Shown here: in pieces, positions 54,265-63,196 of the stretch
How positions within the stretch are numbered: the stretch's first letter is position 1
Layout of the letters: every line of letters starts with the position of its first letter
Assembly (NCBI RefSeq): GCF_036345015.1
Contig: NZ_CP084098.1
Coordinates: forward strand, 3,299,326 to 3,363,325
Length of the DNA: 64,000 nucleotides
Direction: 5' to 3'
Source: Cyanobacterium sp. Dongsha4
GTDB taxonomy: Bacteria > Cyanobacteriota > Cyanobacteriia > Cyanobacteriales > Cyanobacteriaceae
Made by a program: the position numbers and the translations under genes
The notes under the pieces: model-generated
Seen by the model: the letters and a program-made list of their open reading frames with translations, nothing else
The model's database searches: none
What the model was told of the DNA's origin: nothing

Positions 54265-55230
54265 AACCTCAGTTTTGGATAAGAAAACAGGCAGATAGTA
54301 AGCTGAATATAACAAACCATCAACTAACTACTGCCCTATGTTTAATTTAGATTATTTATTTTGTCATGTCGATGATTTCTGCCAACAATTTGAGCCTCAA
54401 TGGCAACAAAAACTTATCTCTCATGGTGCTGTCCAACGTGTTCGTACTAAAAGTCTGTGTTTAAGTGAAATTATGACTATTCTCATTGCTTTTCACCAAA
54501 ATCATTACCGTAATTTCAAACATTTTTATCTTAATCACGTTCAACAATATTGGACTTCTGCTTTTCCCAAACTTCCCAGTTATCAACGTTTTGTCCAATG
54601 GATTCCATCAACGATTATTCCCTTGTGTGTTTACCTCAAGCACTGTTTTGGTAACTGTACCGGAATTAGTTTTATTGATTCTACTAAGATCCAAGTTTGT
54701 CATAATCGCCGTATTCGCCAACATAAAGTATTTAAAAATTTAGCTCAAAGAGGCAAAACCTCTGTGGATTGGTTTTTTGGTTTTAAACTCCATCTGGTAG
54801 TCAATGAACTGGGGGAAATTGTGAATATGAGTTTAACCCCAGGTAATGTCGATGACCGTAAACCTGTAGTCGATCTTTTAAAAGAGCTTTGGGGAAAAGT
54901 TTTTGGTGATAGAGGTTATGTCTCACAAAAATTAGCCACAAAGCTACTGAAAGATTTTGGTATTGAGTTTTTTGCCAAACCCAGACGCAATATGAAGAAC
55001 AAATTAATGAGACTTCATGACAAACTTTTATCTCGGAAACGAGCGATTGTCGAAACAATCAATGATCAGCTCAAAAACATATCACAAATAGAACATTCTC
55101 GTCATCGTTCACCAATAAATTTCTGTGTCAATATATTATGTGGGTTAATCGCATATTGTCATCAACCAAAGAAGCCCCACCTTCCCTTAGAATGGATTTT
55201 ACCTCAATCTGCTTAACCAAAACTCAGGTT
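54265..55230 (+). mobile_element. Complete IS982-family insertion sequence
   Basis: A 966-base element. The left end is AACCTCAGTTTTGGATAAG and the right end, read on the other strand, is AACCTGAGTTTTGGTTAAG (inverted, two mismatches over 19). One transposase gene fills it. I do not see a convincing target duplication in the flanks (GGTTAACTT before, AGAAACATT after). A truncated copy in reverse orientation lies at 31979-32321, and the family 2 miniature elements share its end sequence. Confidence 0.85.
54338..55216 (+). CDS. IS982-family transposase
   Basis: A 292-residue DDE transposase. The N-terminal region with LSEIMTILIAFHQNHYRNFKHFYLNHV precedes the catalytic core: ISFIDSTKIQVCHNRR near 108-123 (first Asp), KVFGDRGYVSQKLA near 187-200 (second Asp), and the C-terminal SRKRAIVETINDQLKNI near 229-245 (Glu). 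This is the IS982 family layout. The frame is intact, so the element may still be active and could mobilise related miniature elements. Confidence 0.93.
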   Translation: MFNLDYLFCHVDDFCQQFEPQWQQKLISHGAVQRVRTKSLCLSEIMTILIAFHQNHYRNFKHFYLNHVQQYWTSAFPKLPSYQRFVQWIPSTIIPLCVYLKHCFGNCTGISFIDSTKIQVCHNRRIRQHKVFKNLAQRGKTSVDWFFGFKLHLVVNELGEIVNMSLTPGNVDDRKPVVDLLKELWGKVFGDRGYVSQKLATKLLKDFGIEFFAKPRRNMKNKLMRLHDKLLSRKRAIVETINDQLKNISQIEHSRHRSPINFCVNILCGLIAYCHQPKKPHLPLEWILPQSA

Positions 55231-55563
55231 AGAAACATTAATAACTAGAGGTTATGGAAAAACAGTTTTTGTCAATGTAGTTAAATGTTTGCACCCATTT
55301 TTATTCCTTTACAAGTTGCGTAATAGTCTTTTTCCCAAAACACTGTAAATTGTTTTTTTCCCATGTTGACAGAAAAAAGCCCCCCAAGGAAAACAGGGAG
55401 AAATCTTACACTGTTCTGCTTGAGAGGTAATAGTTTATATAAATAAAACTAATTATTTGTTATGATTTTATTTAACTTATCCGTAATTTAGGGTAATTTA
55501 AGTAAAAGTCTTATTCAAAAACACCTTCACCTAAAGAATAAAAACTTATAGATAGCTTACAAT
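55231..55563. other. Intergenic spacer, no gene seen
   Basis: AT-rich sequence between the IS982 element and the secreted-protein gene. No supported frame on either strand. GCCCCCCAAGGAAAACAGGG near 55379-55398 is a GC-rich island without a good stem. Nothing else recognised. Confidence 0.45.
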
Positions 55564-56040
55564 CTAGTTAGGAGGCAATACACCGCCACCAGTGAAAGCA
55601 TCAATGACAGAACCAAAGGTGATTACACCACCACCAATAAGATCTCCGTTACTAGCAATTAAAGCTAAACCATCAATTTCATTTTCTTGGGCAGTATCTA
55701 AATCGCGATCGCCTCTGTCACCGGAAGATTCTATAAAGTTAATATCAATAGCATTAATTTCATCAATAGTAATAGGGCTACTAGAACCTAAAGCAGCCGC
55801 AGAACCGTTAAAAGTGCTACCATCAGTTTCAAAAAAGGCAGATGCGGCTGCATCGGTTTTACCAATACCAACAGCCGCCGCAACACCATTAACATTTTGG
55901 TTACTATCTACCGTAAATGAAACAGCCGCCGCTAAACCACCTTGTCCTGCTTGTGCAGAATTCTGATTCATCAATATAGGTAAACTTAGTGCCGTTACTC
56001 CAGCAACAGCCAATGAGCCATACTTAAGTAATTTTTTCAT
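55564..56040 (-). CDS. Small exported Ala/Gly-rich protein, unknown function
   Basis: A 158-residue exported protein with a clear signal peptide (LLKYGSLAVAGVTALSLPILM, cleavage after SAQA near 31). The mature part is rich in Ala, Gly, Ser and Val, with segments such as GGLAAAVSFTVDSNQNVNGVAAAVGIGK and ASAFFETDGSTFNGSAAALG that look like repeated beta strands. An acidic stretch with Asp/Glu/Arg (GDRGDRDLDTAQENEID) lies near 107-123. No family recognised. It follows a large exported protein by 123 bases and may be co-transcribed with it. Confidence 0.75.
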   Translation of the reverse strand: MKKLLKYGSLAVAGVTALSLPILMNQNSAQAGQGGLAAAVSFTVDSNQNVNGVAAAVGIGKTDAAASAFFETDGSTFNGSAAALGSSSPITIDEINAIDINFIESSGDRGDRDLDTAQENEIDGLALIASNGDLIGGGVITFGSVIDAFTGGGVLPPN

Positions 56041-56107
56041 TATTTTTTAGTGAAATTTTCCTAGATTGTTTTAACTAGATTATACAAAAAAATTCAAAAT
56101 GTTATTT

Positions 56108-56140
56108 AAAGTTTTTATAAAGTTTTTATAAAGTTTAACA
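56108..56140. repeat. Direct repeats of AAAGTTTTTAT upstream of the small exported gene
   Basis: Two and a half consecutive copies of AAGTTTTTATA lie in the 123-base spacer before the 158-residue gene (read on the minus strand). A single similar copy (GTAAAGTTTTTATAAAG) precedes mreB near 58474. They may be promoter or operator elements, or simply AT-rich sequence. Confidence 0.4.
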
Positions 56141-56163
56141 ATTACTTTTTGTGTCAGATTTAC

Positions 56164-58293
56164 TTATCCTCCAAAACGAATTAATACTTGGAAAACATCA
56201 TCTTTTTGAATTAAATCATCTCCTTGAGGAGTCGTACCAAAATCGTAACGGTATTGACTCCAATTAAAACTTAAAAATGGACTATTAAAGTTCTGCCCAA
56301 GGCGAAAATTAATTCCTGCACTAGCTTTTATACTTGATGAGTTTTCATCAATAGGGGCAAAATAACCAGACAAATTGACAAATGGACTAATATTTAACGT
56401 AGTTCCTATAAACAGTTGATTTTTTAAAGAATTAGGTAAAACACTACCAAAGTTATTTCCAATTCTCAAAGAAAACCAATCCCAATTATATTGACCTTCT
56501 AATATTAAAAAACTAGCTAAAGAAGGAAATATAGCCTCTGCAAAATTACTCGCTTGAACCGGTCGATCTATTGCATAATTAAAACGACCTACTAAAGTAA
56601 AATTCTGATTATCACTTAAGGGAAAATTCTTAGTTATACTCCCCCATGTTTGACTGTAATATTCTCGATTCGGATTAATATAACCGATCGCGCCTATATT
56701 CAAATCAAGATCATTGGAGAGATTCTGATTATAGTCAGCACCCAAGTAAGATCTAACATCATCACTAAAAATAGTTCCTAAGTAATAGCGAAAAACCCTA
56801 TCTGTATAAGTCAAGTTTCCCGTAAAACTAATATGAGGAGCATAAATAGTATCCTCATCAACAATAGTCTGATTAATCGCATTTACCTCTGTGGTAAAAA
56901 AACGGGCATAAGCTTGAACATAAAATCGACTTAAATCATCAGGATTAATAATTTGGTTGCTAAAACTAACAATAGAATTGATATTACTAAAATCAGCTAC
57001 ACCTCCTTCCCCTCCTGCACTTTCAATTAGCCTTTCCGAACCAAGAATTTCTAGGTAAGAACGATTATGGAGAGAAATTCGTACATCAGGAGAAAAACCA
57101 AACCAAATGCTGTTATACATAGCAGAAGGTAACTGACTCAATTCTTCTACCTCTGACTTCGGGGTATCCGCTTCTCCCACTCCAATTTGATACACGACAA
57201 AACTGGCAGGAGGTAAACGAGCATTATTACTGGCTAAGAATAGATTACGATTGGCACGAGGATCAACAGGTTTATCACTACCTTCTAATTTTGGATCTAT
57301 GGTTGGCAAAAGAAAACTCGCCCCTGATGAGAGAGTGTAAAGCCAAGGTTCTTCTCCTTCAGGAATAATAGGGATACCCCTAACAGTACGTCCTAAAACA
57401 GCTTTTTCATGGTTAACTTTAACAATTTGTTCAATAGTAGAAAAAGACCCTGCTGGTAATACGTCAATTTCTTCTTGCCGACGAATAGTTGTTTGACGAC
57501 TGATAGAATTACCAAACACAGCCCCCGCATTGGGAATATATAAATCTATACCGATTTCTTGTCCCTCTATACCTCTTTGGAAGCCGGGTTGACGAATAAA
57601 GTTTAAATTTTCTTGAGAAATTACTGTTCCAACTCGACTTGTTTGGGAAATACTTTTAGGAAAAAGGGTTTCAGGATTTATGTTATCTTCTTTGTCAATA
57701 ACAACACCGGGGGTTAAAGTACATTGATCTGTGGTGTTTGAACCAAGGTAAAATAAGTCACAATCTCCTGTAAAACTTAATTGTAGTTGAAACCCTAGTA
57801 ACGTTTGAGGTATCTTTGTTGTAGTGGTAATGGTTTTTTTACTTCTAATGGTTCTAGCTTGAAGGTAAGAGCCAGTGTATTTACGCACAAAAATATTGTC
57901 GTTACTCAAACTCTCCTCTACTTGAGAAGATAAGGTAAAAATGCTGTTGAAAGAAGGTTGATAATTTATGTTATCTCCGAAAGTGCTACCACCGAGAATT
58001 TGCCACTCTGTCAGATGGCTTACGGCAATACCATTAAGAGAAAAAGAAGTGGTTTCTTGACTTACTTTCTCTTTTGGTACGATTCTTGGAGGAATACGAT
58101 AATTAGGGTCAATATATAATTGTTTTTGTCCAGTCTCTACGGAGTTTTGAGAATCTTGTTTTTCTTTTTGAGAAGATGTTTCTGTTGTTGTTTGGCAATT
58201 TCCTTTCTCAGCAAGGGCAAAAACTACAGAAAATACTATCAGGATATAGGTGGAAGATAATAATAATTTATAAGTGGAGAATTTTTTGGTCAT
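56164..58293 (-). CDS. Large exported protein, probable outer-membrane beta-barrel
   Basis: A 709-residue protein if started at the ATG at 58293 (a TTG at 58299 would add two residues). The signal peptide (YKLLLSSTYILIVFSVVFALAEKGNCQ) ends near 33. A low-complexity polar region follows. From about residue 390 the protein is made of short alternating strands with Asn and aromatic residues (FGFSPDVRISLHNRSYLEIL, FYVQAYARFFTTEVN, LILEGQYNWDWFSLRIGNN, LNISPFVNLSGYFAPID, PFLSFNWSQYRYDFG), typical of a porin-like barrel. It ends FQVLIRFGG rather than with a terminal Phe. No family recognised. It precedes a small exported protein. Confidence 0.72.
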   Translation of the reverse strand: MTKKFSTYKLLLSSTYILIVFSVVFALAEKGNCQTTTETSSQKEKQDSQNSVETGQKQLYIDPNYRIPPRIVPKEKVSQETTSFSLNGIAVSHLTEWQILGGSTFGDNINYQPSFNSIFTLSSQVEESLSNDNIFVRKYTGSYLQARTIRSKKTITTTTKIPQTLLGFQLQLSFTGDCDLFYLGSNTTDQCTLTPGVVIDKEDNINPETLFPKSISQTSRVGTVISQENLNFIRQPGFQRGIEGQEIGIDLYIPNAGAVFGNSISRQTTIRRQEEIDVLPAGSFSTIEQIVKVNHEKAVLGRTVRGIPIIPEGEEPWLYTLSSGASFLLPTIDPKLEGSDKPVDPRANRNLFLASNNARLPPASFVVYQIGVGEADTPKSEVEELSQLPSAMYNSIWFGFSPDVRISLHNRSYLEILGSERLIESAGGEGGVADFSNINSIVSFSNQIINPDDLSRFYVQAYARFFTTEVNAINQTIVDEDTIYAPHISFTGNLTYTDRVFRYYLGTIFSDDVRSYLGADYNQNLSNDLDLNIGAIGYINPNREYYSQTWGSITKNFPLSDNQNFTLVGRFNYAIDRPVQASNFAEAIFPSLASFLILEGQYNWDWFSLRIGNNFGSVLPNSLKNQLFIGTTLNISPFVNLSGYFAPIDENSSSIKASAGINFRLGQNFNSPFLSFNWSQYRYDFGTTPQGDDLIQKDDVFQVLIRFGG

Positions 58294-58509
58294 TCTCAAG
58301 GAAATAATTTAGTTTTTTTATATTCTCATTCATATTACTAGACTATTTAAAGAATAGTAAGTGGTCAATTTTTATGAAAAATTGTAAATCATGCTCTTGA
58401 ATTGATAAAACATGATTAGTCATTTGTTTAGCTACCAAAAAGAAAAGAAGTGAATTAAGATAATGTGATTATGTAAAGTTTTTATAAAGAATCATTTGAG
58501 GTAGTATTA

Positions 58510-59541
58510 ATGGGTTTATTTGAATTTTTTTCTGAGTCCCAAGATATGGGTATTGATTTAGGTACGGCTAATACCTTAATTTATATGCCGGGGAAAGATA
58601 TTGTTTTGGATGAGCCATCAGTGATTGCTATTGATGAAGATAAAAAAGAAGCCATTGCCGTGGGGAAGGAAGCCCAAAGAATGTTAGGACGCACCCCTAA
58701 AAATGTCCGTACTATTCGTCCTCTGAAAGATGGTGTTATTACTGATGTGAAAGAAACAGAAATGATGTTACGAGAGTTTATCAAAAAAGTTAGAGGTAAT
58801 ACTAATCTGACTCGTTCCCGTATTATTATTGGTGTTCCTAGTGGAATTACAACTGTAGAGAGAAGGGCGATCGAAGAAGCAATGGAGGCATCAGGTGCGA
58901 TCGATAATATAGAATTTATTGATGAACCCGTAGCGGCGGCCATTGGGGCGGGTTTACCTGTGGATGAACCTGTAGGAAGTATGATTGTTGATATTGGTGG
59001 CGGTACAACTGATGTTGCGGTGTTAAGTTTACAGGGAATTGTTTTAAGTGACTCGGTAAGGGTTGCAGGGGATGAAATAACTGAATCCATTAAACGTCAT
59101 TTGAAAAGAAATTATAATGTTATTGTAGGAGAACGCAGTGCAGAACAAGTAAAAATAGAAATAGGTTCTGCTTATCCAATGGATGATGAGCCTCAAGGGA
59201 TGGAAATTAGAGGTTTGAATGTGGTTTCAGGGCTTCCCAAAACTGTTAATGTAACGACAGAAGAAATCCGAGAATGTATTGCAGACACTGTTAGTTTAAT
59301 TATTGATGCTATTAAGAAAACTTTAGAGCAAACACCACCTGAATTGGCAGGGGATATTATTGATAGAGGAATTATGTTAGCGGGAGGGGGAGCATTACTT
59401 AGAGGTTTAGATAGTTTAATTGCAAATGAAACGGGTATTATTACTCATGTTGCTCAAAATCCTCTCAAATGCGTTGTTTACGGCACTGGTAAAGTTTTAG
59501 AAGAATATGAGCGTTTGAACAGAAGTAGCAGAAAAAAATAA
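58510..59541 (+). CDS. mreB: Rod shape-determining protein MreB
   Basis: Bacterial actin that guides side-wall synthesis. It has 343 residues. Phosphate-1 loop GIDLGTANTLIYMPGK near 14-29, VGVPSGITTVERRAI near 117-131, phosphate-2 and adenosine loop IVDIGGGTTDVAVLSLQGIV near 161-180, and the connect-2 and adenosine motif GIMLAGGGALLRGLDSL near 289-305 are intact. In most bacteria mreC and mreD follow. Here a family 2 miniature element and then a convergent gene follow, so mreB is alone. Confidence 0.97.
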   Translation: MGLFEFFSESQDMGIDLGTANTLIYMPGKDIVLDEPSVIAIDEDKKEAIAVGKEAQRMLGRTPKNVRTIRPLKDGVITDVKETEMMLREFIKKVRGNTNLTRSRIIIGVPSGITTVERRAIEEAMEASGAIDNIEFIDEPVAAAIGAGLPVDEPVGSMIVDIGGGTTDVAVLSLQGIVLSDSVRVAGDEITESIKRHLKRNYNVIVGERSAEQVKIEIGSAYPMDDEPQGMEIRGLNVVSGLPKTVNVTTEEIRECIADTVSLIIDAIKKTLEQTPPELAGDIIDRGIMLAGGGALLRGLDSLIANETGIITHVAQNPLKCVVYGTGKVLEEYERLNRSSRKK

Positions 59542-59561
59542 GAGTATTACCAATCTAAACT

Positions 59562-59770
59562 AACCTGAGTTTGGGATAAATTTTCATTTATGAGTGATGG
59601 CAAAAAAGCAATCATTTGAGTTCGGAGTTAGGAGTTAAAATGAAAAAGAAATTTCCCCCCAATACCCCAATACCTTATTTCTCTCTAACACCCTAAGCCC
59701 CTAATTCACTCCAATACTCTAATACCTTAAACCTACCTCAATTAAATATTCTTGTCATTATACTGAGGTT
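59562..59770. repeat. Miniature element, IS982-like ends (family 2, copy 2)
   Basis: A 209-base spacer element after mreB. The left end is AACCTGAGTTTGGGATAA, and the right end read on the other strand begins AACCTCAGT. The left 45 bases match copy 1 (3665-3874) closely, including ATGAGTGATGG. The two copies have almost the same length (209 and 210). Interior with GGAGTT and TAATACC repeats, no gene. Confidence 0.6.
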
Positions 59771-61025
59771 AATCAATTACAGTATCTTTGGAAGAGAAAA
59801 TACCAAAAACGGAAGTATAACCATGTAAAAAAGTGTTACCTGCTACTGGGCCTATTTCTCCGTTACAAAAGAAACCTGCAATGGGAATATCAGTTACATA
59901 GTCAAGAAACAATTGAGAATCAAAATTAGGTTTGCCATATAACCCTTCTCCTCTACCTAAGCAGGAAAACATTAACGCACCAATGGTTTGATCTAAAGAT
60001 TGTTTATTATTGTAATAAGTAGCTAGTAACGTTTCTAAATCGTCAGCAGAGGCTTTGGCATCTCTTAAATGAAATTTGATTCTTTGTCCTGTTCTAATTC
60101 TATCTCCAACTGCGATCGCACCATATTTAGGATCAACTCCAACCAAATTACGAATTAAAAAATCTCCAGCTCCCAACTCCAACTTAAACTCATCTCTTGC
60201 AATGCCCATAAATAAAGCATATTGAGCTAATTCTTGATCCTCTCCACTCAAACTATTAATCAATTCTCGCAGTAAATTTAACGGACTATCTATTTTTCCT
60301 TCTTTATCACTCATCTCTAAAATAACATTCCTTTGTCCTTTTGTTACCTGATAAGTTTCACCAATAGCACGGCAACCCTGAGCAACAATAGATTCTACTT
60401 GGATATTCCCCGTCAATGCAATACCTACTGTGCCTTCGGTGCGAAATAATTGATCAGAATTAGAGCCATCATAATAGAATAAACCACTTCCAACTCCCAT
60501 AGTACTGGTACTGGCTAAACCACCAATTTTTACCGCCCCCGGATAAGCAAAATCCACTCCTTCCAATAATTCATTAATTTTCGCTGAAAAAGGGTCAGAT
60601 AAAAGAATAAAATGAGGCTCTTTTTGCATTTCTACTCCGATCATACTCCACCAAGCCGAAGGAGGACTATCTAAATCTGGTAAATCATCAGGAATAATAT
60701 GAAAAGGAGTAATTTCAACATCAGGCAAACTAGCAACCGTTAAACTTAAAGCGGGATTTCCTTCTATTTCTTGAGGTTGATAATCATTTTTCATGCCCAC
60801 AATGCCCCCTCCCCCACAACCAATCACACAGGGCAAAGGTAGTTTATCTAACAGTATCGGCATTAAACGGGGATAATCACTAGCAAAAGCCGAGGAAATG
60901 AAAATTATACCTAAATCAGCATTACCATCAAATTTACTCTTAATCTTCTCTACTACTTCATCAATCGCCTTTTCTAAAGAAGGATTTATCGATAAAGCAT
61001 TAATCCATTGCATTTTGTTTGCCAT
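59769..61025 (-). CDS. FIST-domain protein
   Basis: A 418-residue soluble protein with a FIST N-domain (residues about 30-230, with IIFISSAFASDYPRLMPIL and VIGCGGGGIVG) and a FIST C-domain (about 250-400, with LVGVDPKYGAIAVGDRIRTGQRIKFHLRDAKAS and the closing GAFFCNGEIGPVAGNTFLHGYTSVFG). FIST domains are proposed to sense small ligands, possibly amino acids, in signalling proteins. Here there is no output domain, so it may be a stand-alone sensor. Its start at 61025 is 97 bases from the divergent esterase. Confidence 0.9.
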   Translation of the reverse strand: MANKMQWINALSINPSLEKAIDEVVEKIKSKFDGNADLGIIFISSAFASDYPRLMPILLDKLPLPCVIGCGGGGIVGMKNDYQPQEIEGNPALSLTVASLPDVEITPFHIIPDDLPDLDSPPSAWWSMIGVEMQKEPHFILLSDPFSAKINELLEGVDFAYPGAVKIGGLASTSTMGVGSGLFYYDGSNSDQLFRTEGTVGIALTGNIQVESIVAQGCRAIGETYQVTKGQRNVILEMSDKEGKIDSPLNLLRELINSLSGEDQELAQYALFMGIARDEFKLELGAGDFLIRNLVGVDPKYGAIAVGDRIRTGQRIKFHLRDAKASADDLETLLATYYNNKQSLDQTIGALMFSCLGRGEGLYGKPNFDSQLFLDYVTDIPIAGFFCNGEIGPVAGNTFLHGYTSVFGIFSSKDTVID

Positions 61026-61122
61026 AATTCTTCTTTCCCCAACTAATACTTTCCATTTATATTTACTATTAACAATTCATTATTCCGTATTCCTTATCAA
61101 TTATCAAAACTCTCTAATTTTT

Positions 61123-61797
61123 ATGAGTAATTATCTACATTTATATTTACACGGTTTTGCATCTAGCCCTAATTCCACCAAAGCCCTTTATTTTCAACAA
61201 AGGTATCAACAAATCAATACTCCCCTCACAATTATGGATTTTAATCAACCTGATTTCACTAATTTATCTCTTTCTCGGCAAATTAATCAGGTAACAAAAG
61301 TAATTATAGATAAACAAGAATCTTTGGAAGGGCAAAGAATACATCCACAATTTATTTTAATTGGTTCTAGCTTTGGAGGTTTAACTGCCAGCTGGGTAGC
61401 CCACAACAATCCCGATAAAATTAAAGCCTTAATTCTTCTTGCACCAGCTTTTAACTTTGCCTTGCACTTAAAAAATCTACAAACACAAGAGGCTTTTCTT
61501 CAATGGCAAAAAGACGGTTTCTTTCCTATCTATCACTATGGCTATAAACAACAAATGTTTTTAAACTATAATTTCTGGACAGATTTACTATCCTACGACG
61601 AGTCGTTAATTAATCATTCCATCCCCACTCTTATTTTTCATGGTATAAACGATGAAACTATACCAATCCAATCTAGTCGAGATTATCTCAAAAAACATAA
61701 TAACGCTACTTTAATCGAACTAAATAGCGATCACAGTTTGAATAATTGTCTGGATAACATTTGGCAAGAGTTACAATTATTTTGGAAAAATCTTTAA
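61123..61797 (+). CDS. YqiA/YcfP-type alpha/beta hydrolase (esterase)
   Basis: A 224-residue alpha/beta hydrolase. The start at the ATG giving MSNYLHLYLHGFASSPNS is chosen because the family begins directly with the LYLHGF strand; a frame open further upstream overlaps the divergent FIST gene. The oxyanion and nucleophile elements are HGFASS near 9 and GSSFGGLTASW near 82-92 (Ser in G-S-S-F-G). The acid is in HGINDETIP near 177-185 and the histidine in NSDHSLNN near 203-210. The substrate is unknown. Confidence 0.88.
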   Translation: MSNYLHLYLHGFASSPNSTKALYFQQRYQQINTPLTIMDFNQPDFTNLSLSRQINQVTKVIIDKQESLEGQRIHPQFILIGSSFGGLTASWVAHNNPDKIKALILLAPAFNFALHLKNLQTQEAFLQWQKDGFFPIYHYGYKQQMFLNYNFWTDLLSYDESLINHSIPTLIFHGINDETIPIQSSRDYLKKHNNATLIELNSDHSLNNCLDNIWQELQLFWKNL

Positions 61798-61892
61798 TTA
61801 TTCTCAATAAACTTGATAATTGCTGTTAAGTATATCTTGCTCTCCCTATATTATTTTTCACAGTTTGCTCTTTTTGTCTTACCTTAATTCTG

Positions 61893-62072
61893 CTATCTTA
61901 CTTGACGTTGAGCCATTGCTTCTTCAATCACTTTACAAGCATATTCTGTACAACAGCCACAATGCTTAGTAACAGAGGTTTTTGCTGATAATTGGTCTAG
62001 TGAACAAATACCTCCTTCAACGGCTTTATGAATATCTTTTTCTGTTACACCATTACAAATACAAACGTACAT
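61893..62072 (-). CDS. bfd: Bacterioferritin-associated ferredoxin-like [2Fe-2S] protein
   Basis: A 59-residue protein too short for automatic listing. MYVCICNGVTEKDIHKAV gives the first two cysteines (C-x-C at 4 and 6), and HCGCCTEYACKVIEEA near 37-50 gives the second pair. This is the BFD-like [2Fe-2S] fold, which reduces heme in bacterioferritin to release iron, or acts in electron transfer. No bacterioferritin gene is nearby. Confidence 0.85.
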   Translation of the reverse strand: MYVCICNGVTEKDIHKAVEGGICSLDQLSAKTSVTKHCGCCTEYACKVIEEAMAQRQVR

Positions 62073-62131
62073 AACGACTCCTACTAACTGACTTTTATTT
62101 TAATTCTAGTTATTGCAAAATTTTATCATTA

Positions 62132-62890
62132 TTGTCTAAAAAAAACAACCCCGAAAAGATGAAATTTGATCAAGAGATAATTTTTTCTCGATATCATAAT
62201 ACTAAAATTGTCAAAAACGGTTTTGGTTTTGCTCGTGGTCAACAAAGGTTTAAATGTAAGCACTGTAACTATCAGTTCACTACTGATAAGATCGAGCGAG
62301 GTAAACCTATGTGGATGAAACTAGAAACAGTAATTCTGTATTGCAGTGGAATGTCTATGAATTTGATCGCAAAGCTCCTTAATGTTTCTGCTCAGACTAT
62401 TCTAAATTGGATTAGAGCTTTGGCACTAGAAAATTATGAAAAGCCTGAACCCTGCGAAGGGGTAGTTGTGGAACTAGATGAACTTTGGCATTTTATAGAG
62501 TCAAAAAAAACAAGTTATGGATCTGGAAAGCTTATGACCGTAACACTAACAGACTTATCGACTGAGAATTGGAAAACCGTGATAGTGAAACCCTCAAAAA
62601 ACCTTTAATTAGATTACTAAAATGGGATGTAACAGTCTACTGTACCGATAATTGGAAACCGTACCAAGAGTTATTATCTCAACATCCAGATGCTGATGCT
62701 GATCATGTGATTACAAAAAGGGAAACTGTAGCCATAGAAAGAAATAATTCCGATAATCTTTCATAGAAAAACAAAAGTAGTATCAAAATCAAAAGAAATG
62801 GTGGATTTAACAATGGGACTATTTGCAAAATTTAGAGTAAATGGAACGATCGATTCGTTAATAAATCAAAGATTAACATTACTTAGTTGA
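62132..62890 (+). pseudogene. IS1-family transposase, broken
   Basis: An IS1-type transposase in fragments. The first frame gives KIVKNGFGFARGQQRFKC, MNLIAKLLNVSAQTILNWIR and VELDELWHF (first acidic part), but the N-terminal zinc-binding cysteines expected before KIVKNG are lost. At the A8 run (62503-62510) the reading must shift by one base to continue as NKLWIWKAYDRNTNRLID. A TGA then stands where relatives have a Trp codon (62562-62564). The next part is ELENRDSETLKK..VYCTDNWKPYQELL..ETVAIERNNSDN. A small deletion follows (after 62757), and the end KTKVVSKSKEMVDLTMGLF reaches 62890. At least three disabling changes make it inactive. Confidence 0.85.
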
Positions 62891-62983
62891 AGCTCTCGTA
62901 AATTATAGTAATATTTTTACTATTGCTACCCTGACTGCTTAAAATTAAGTTATCATTGGTCAAAGTTATAACCATTGGGCATT

Positions 62984-63196
62984 ATGAGTAAAACAGTTCA
63001 AGAAATTTATAGCGAAGTTGTAGAGATATTACCCTTAGATGAAAGATTAAGACTAGCAACCATGATATTAAACGACTTAACAAATAAAAACATTAGCCTT
63101 GTAAATTATAGTGATATTTGGACGCAAGAAGATCAAATAGATATTGTGAACTATTCTTTACAAAATATTGATGATCAACGTGAGGAAATTTACTAA
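62984..63196 (+). CDS. Probable antitoxin of a MazF-type module
   Basis: A 70-residue protein from the ATG at 62984 (a TTG at 62975 would add three residues). SKTVQEIYSEVVEILPLDERLRLATMILNDLT resembles the cyanobacterial short antitoxins that precede PemK/MazF toxins. Its stop is directly next to the ATG of the toxin gene (63197), which supports translational coupling. The acidic C-terminus would bind the toxin. Confidence 0.75.
   Translation: MSKTVQEIYSEVVEILPLDERLRLATMILNDLTNKNISLVNYSDIWTQEDQIDIVNYSLQNIDDQREEIY

Noticed and set aside
60898-61122. N-terminal extension of the YqiA-type esterase
   Set aside because: The extra 75 residues overlap the FIST gene on the other strand and precede the normal LHLYLHGF start of the family.
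62578-62602. IS1-type programmed frameshift at TCAAAAAAC (62595-62603)
   Set aside because: The A AAA AAC motif has the right phase, but aligning the protein with IS1 relatives shows that the frame had already changed at the A8 run near 62503. The conserved sequence before this motif (NRDSETLKK) is in the second frame, so this later site is not the true shift point.
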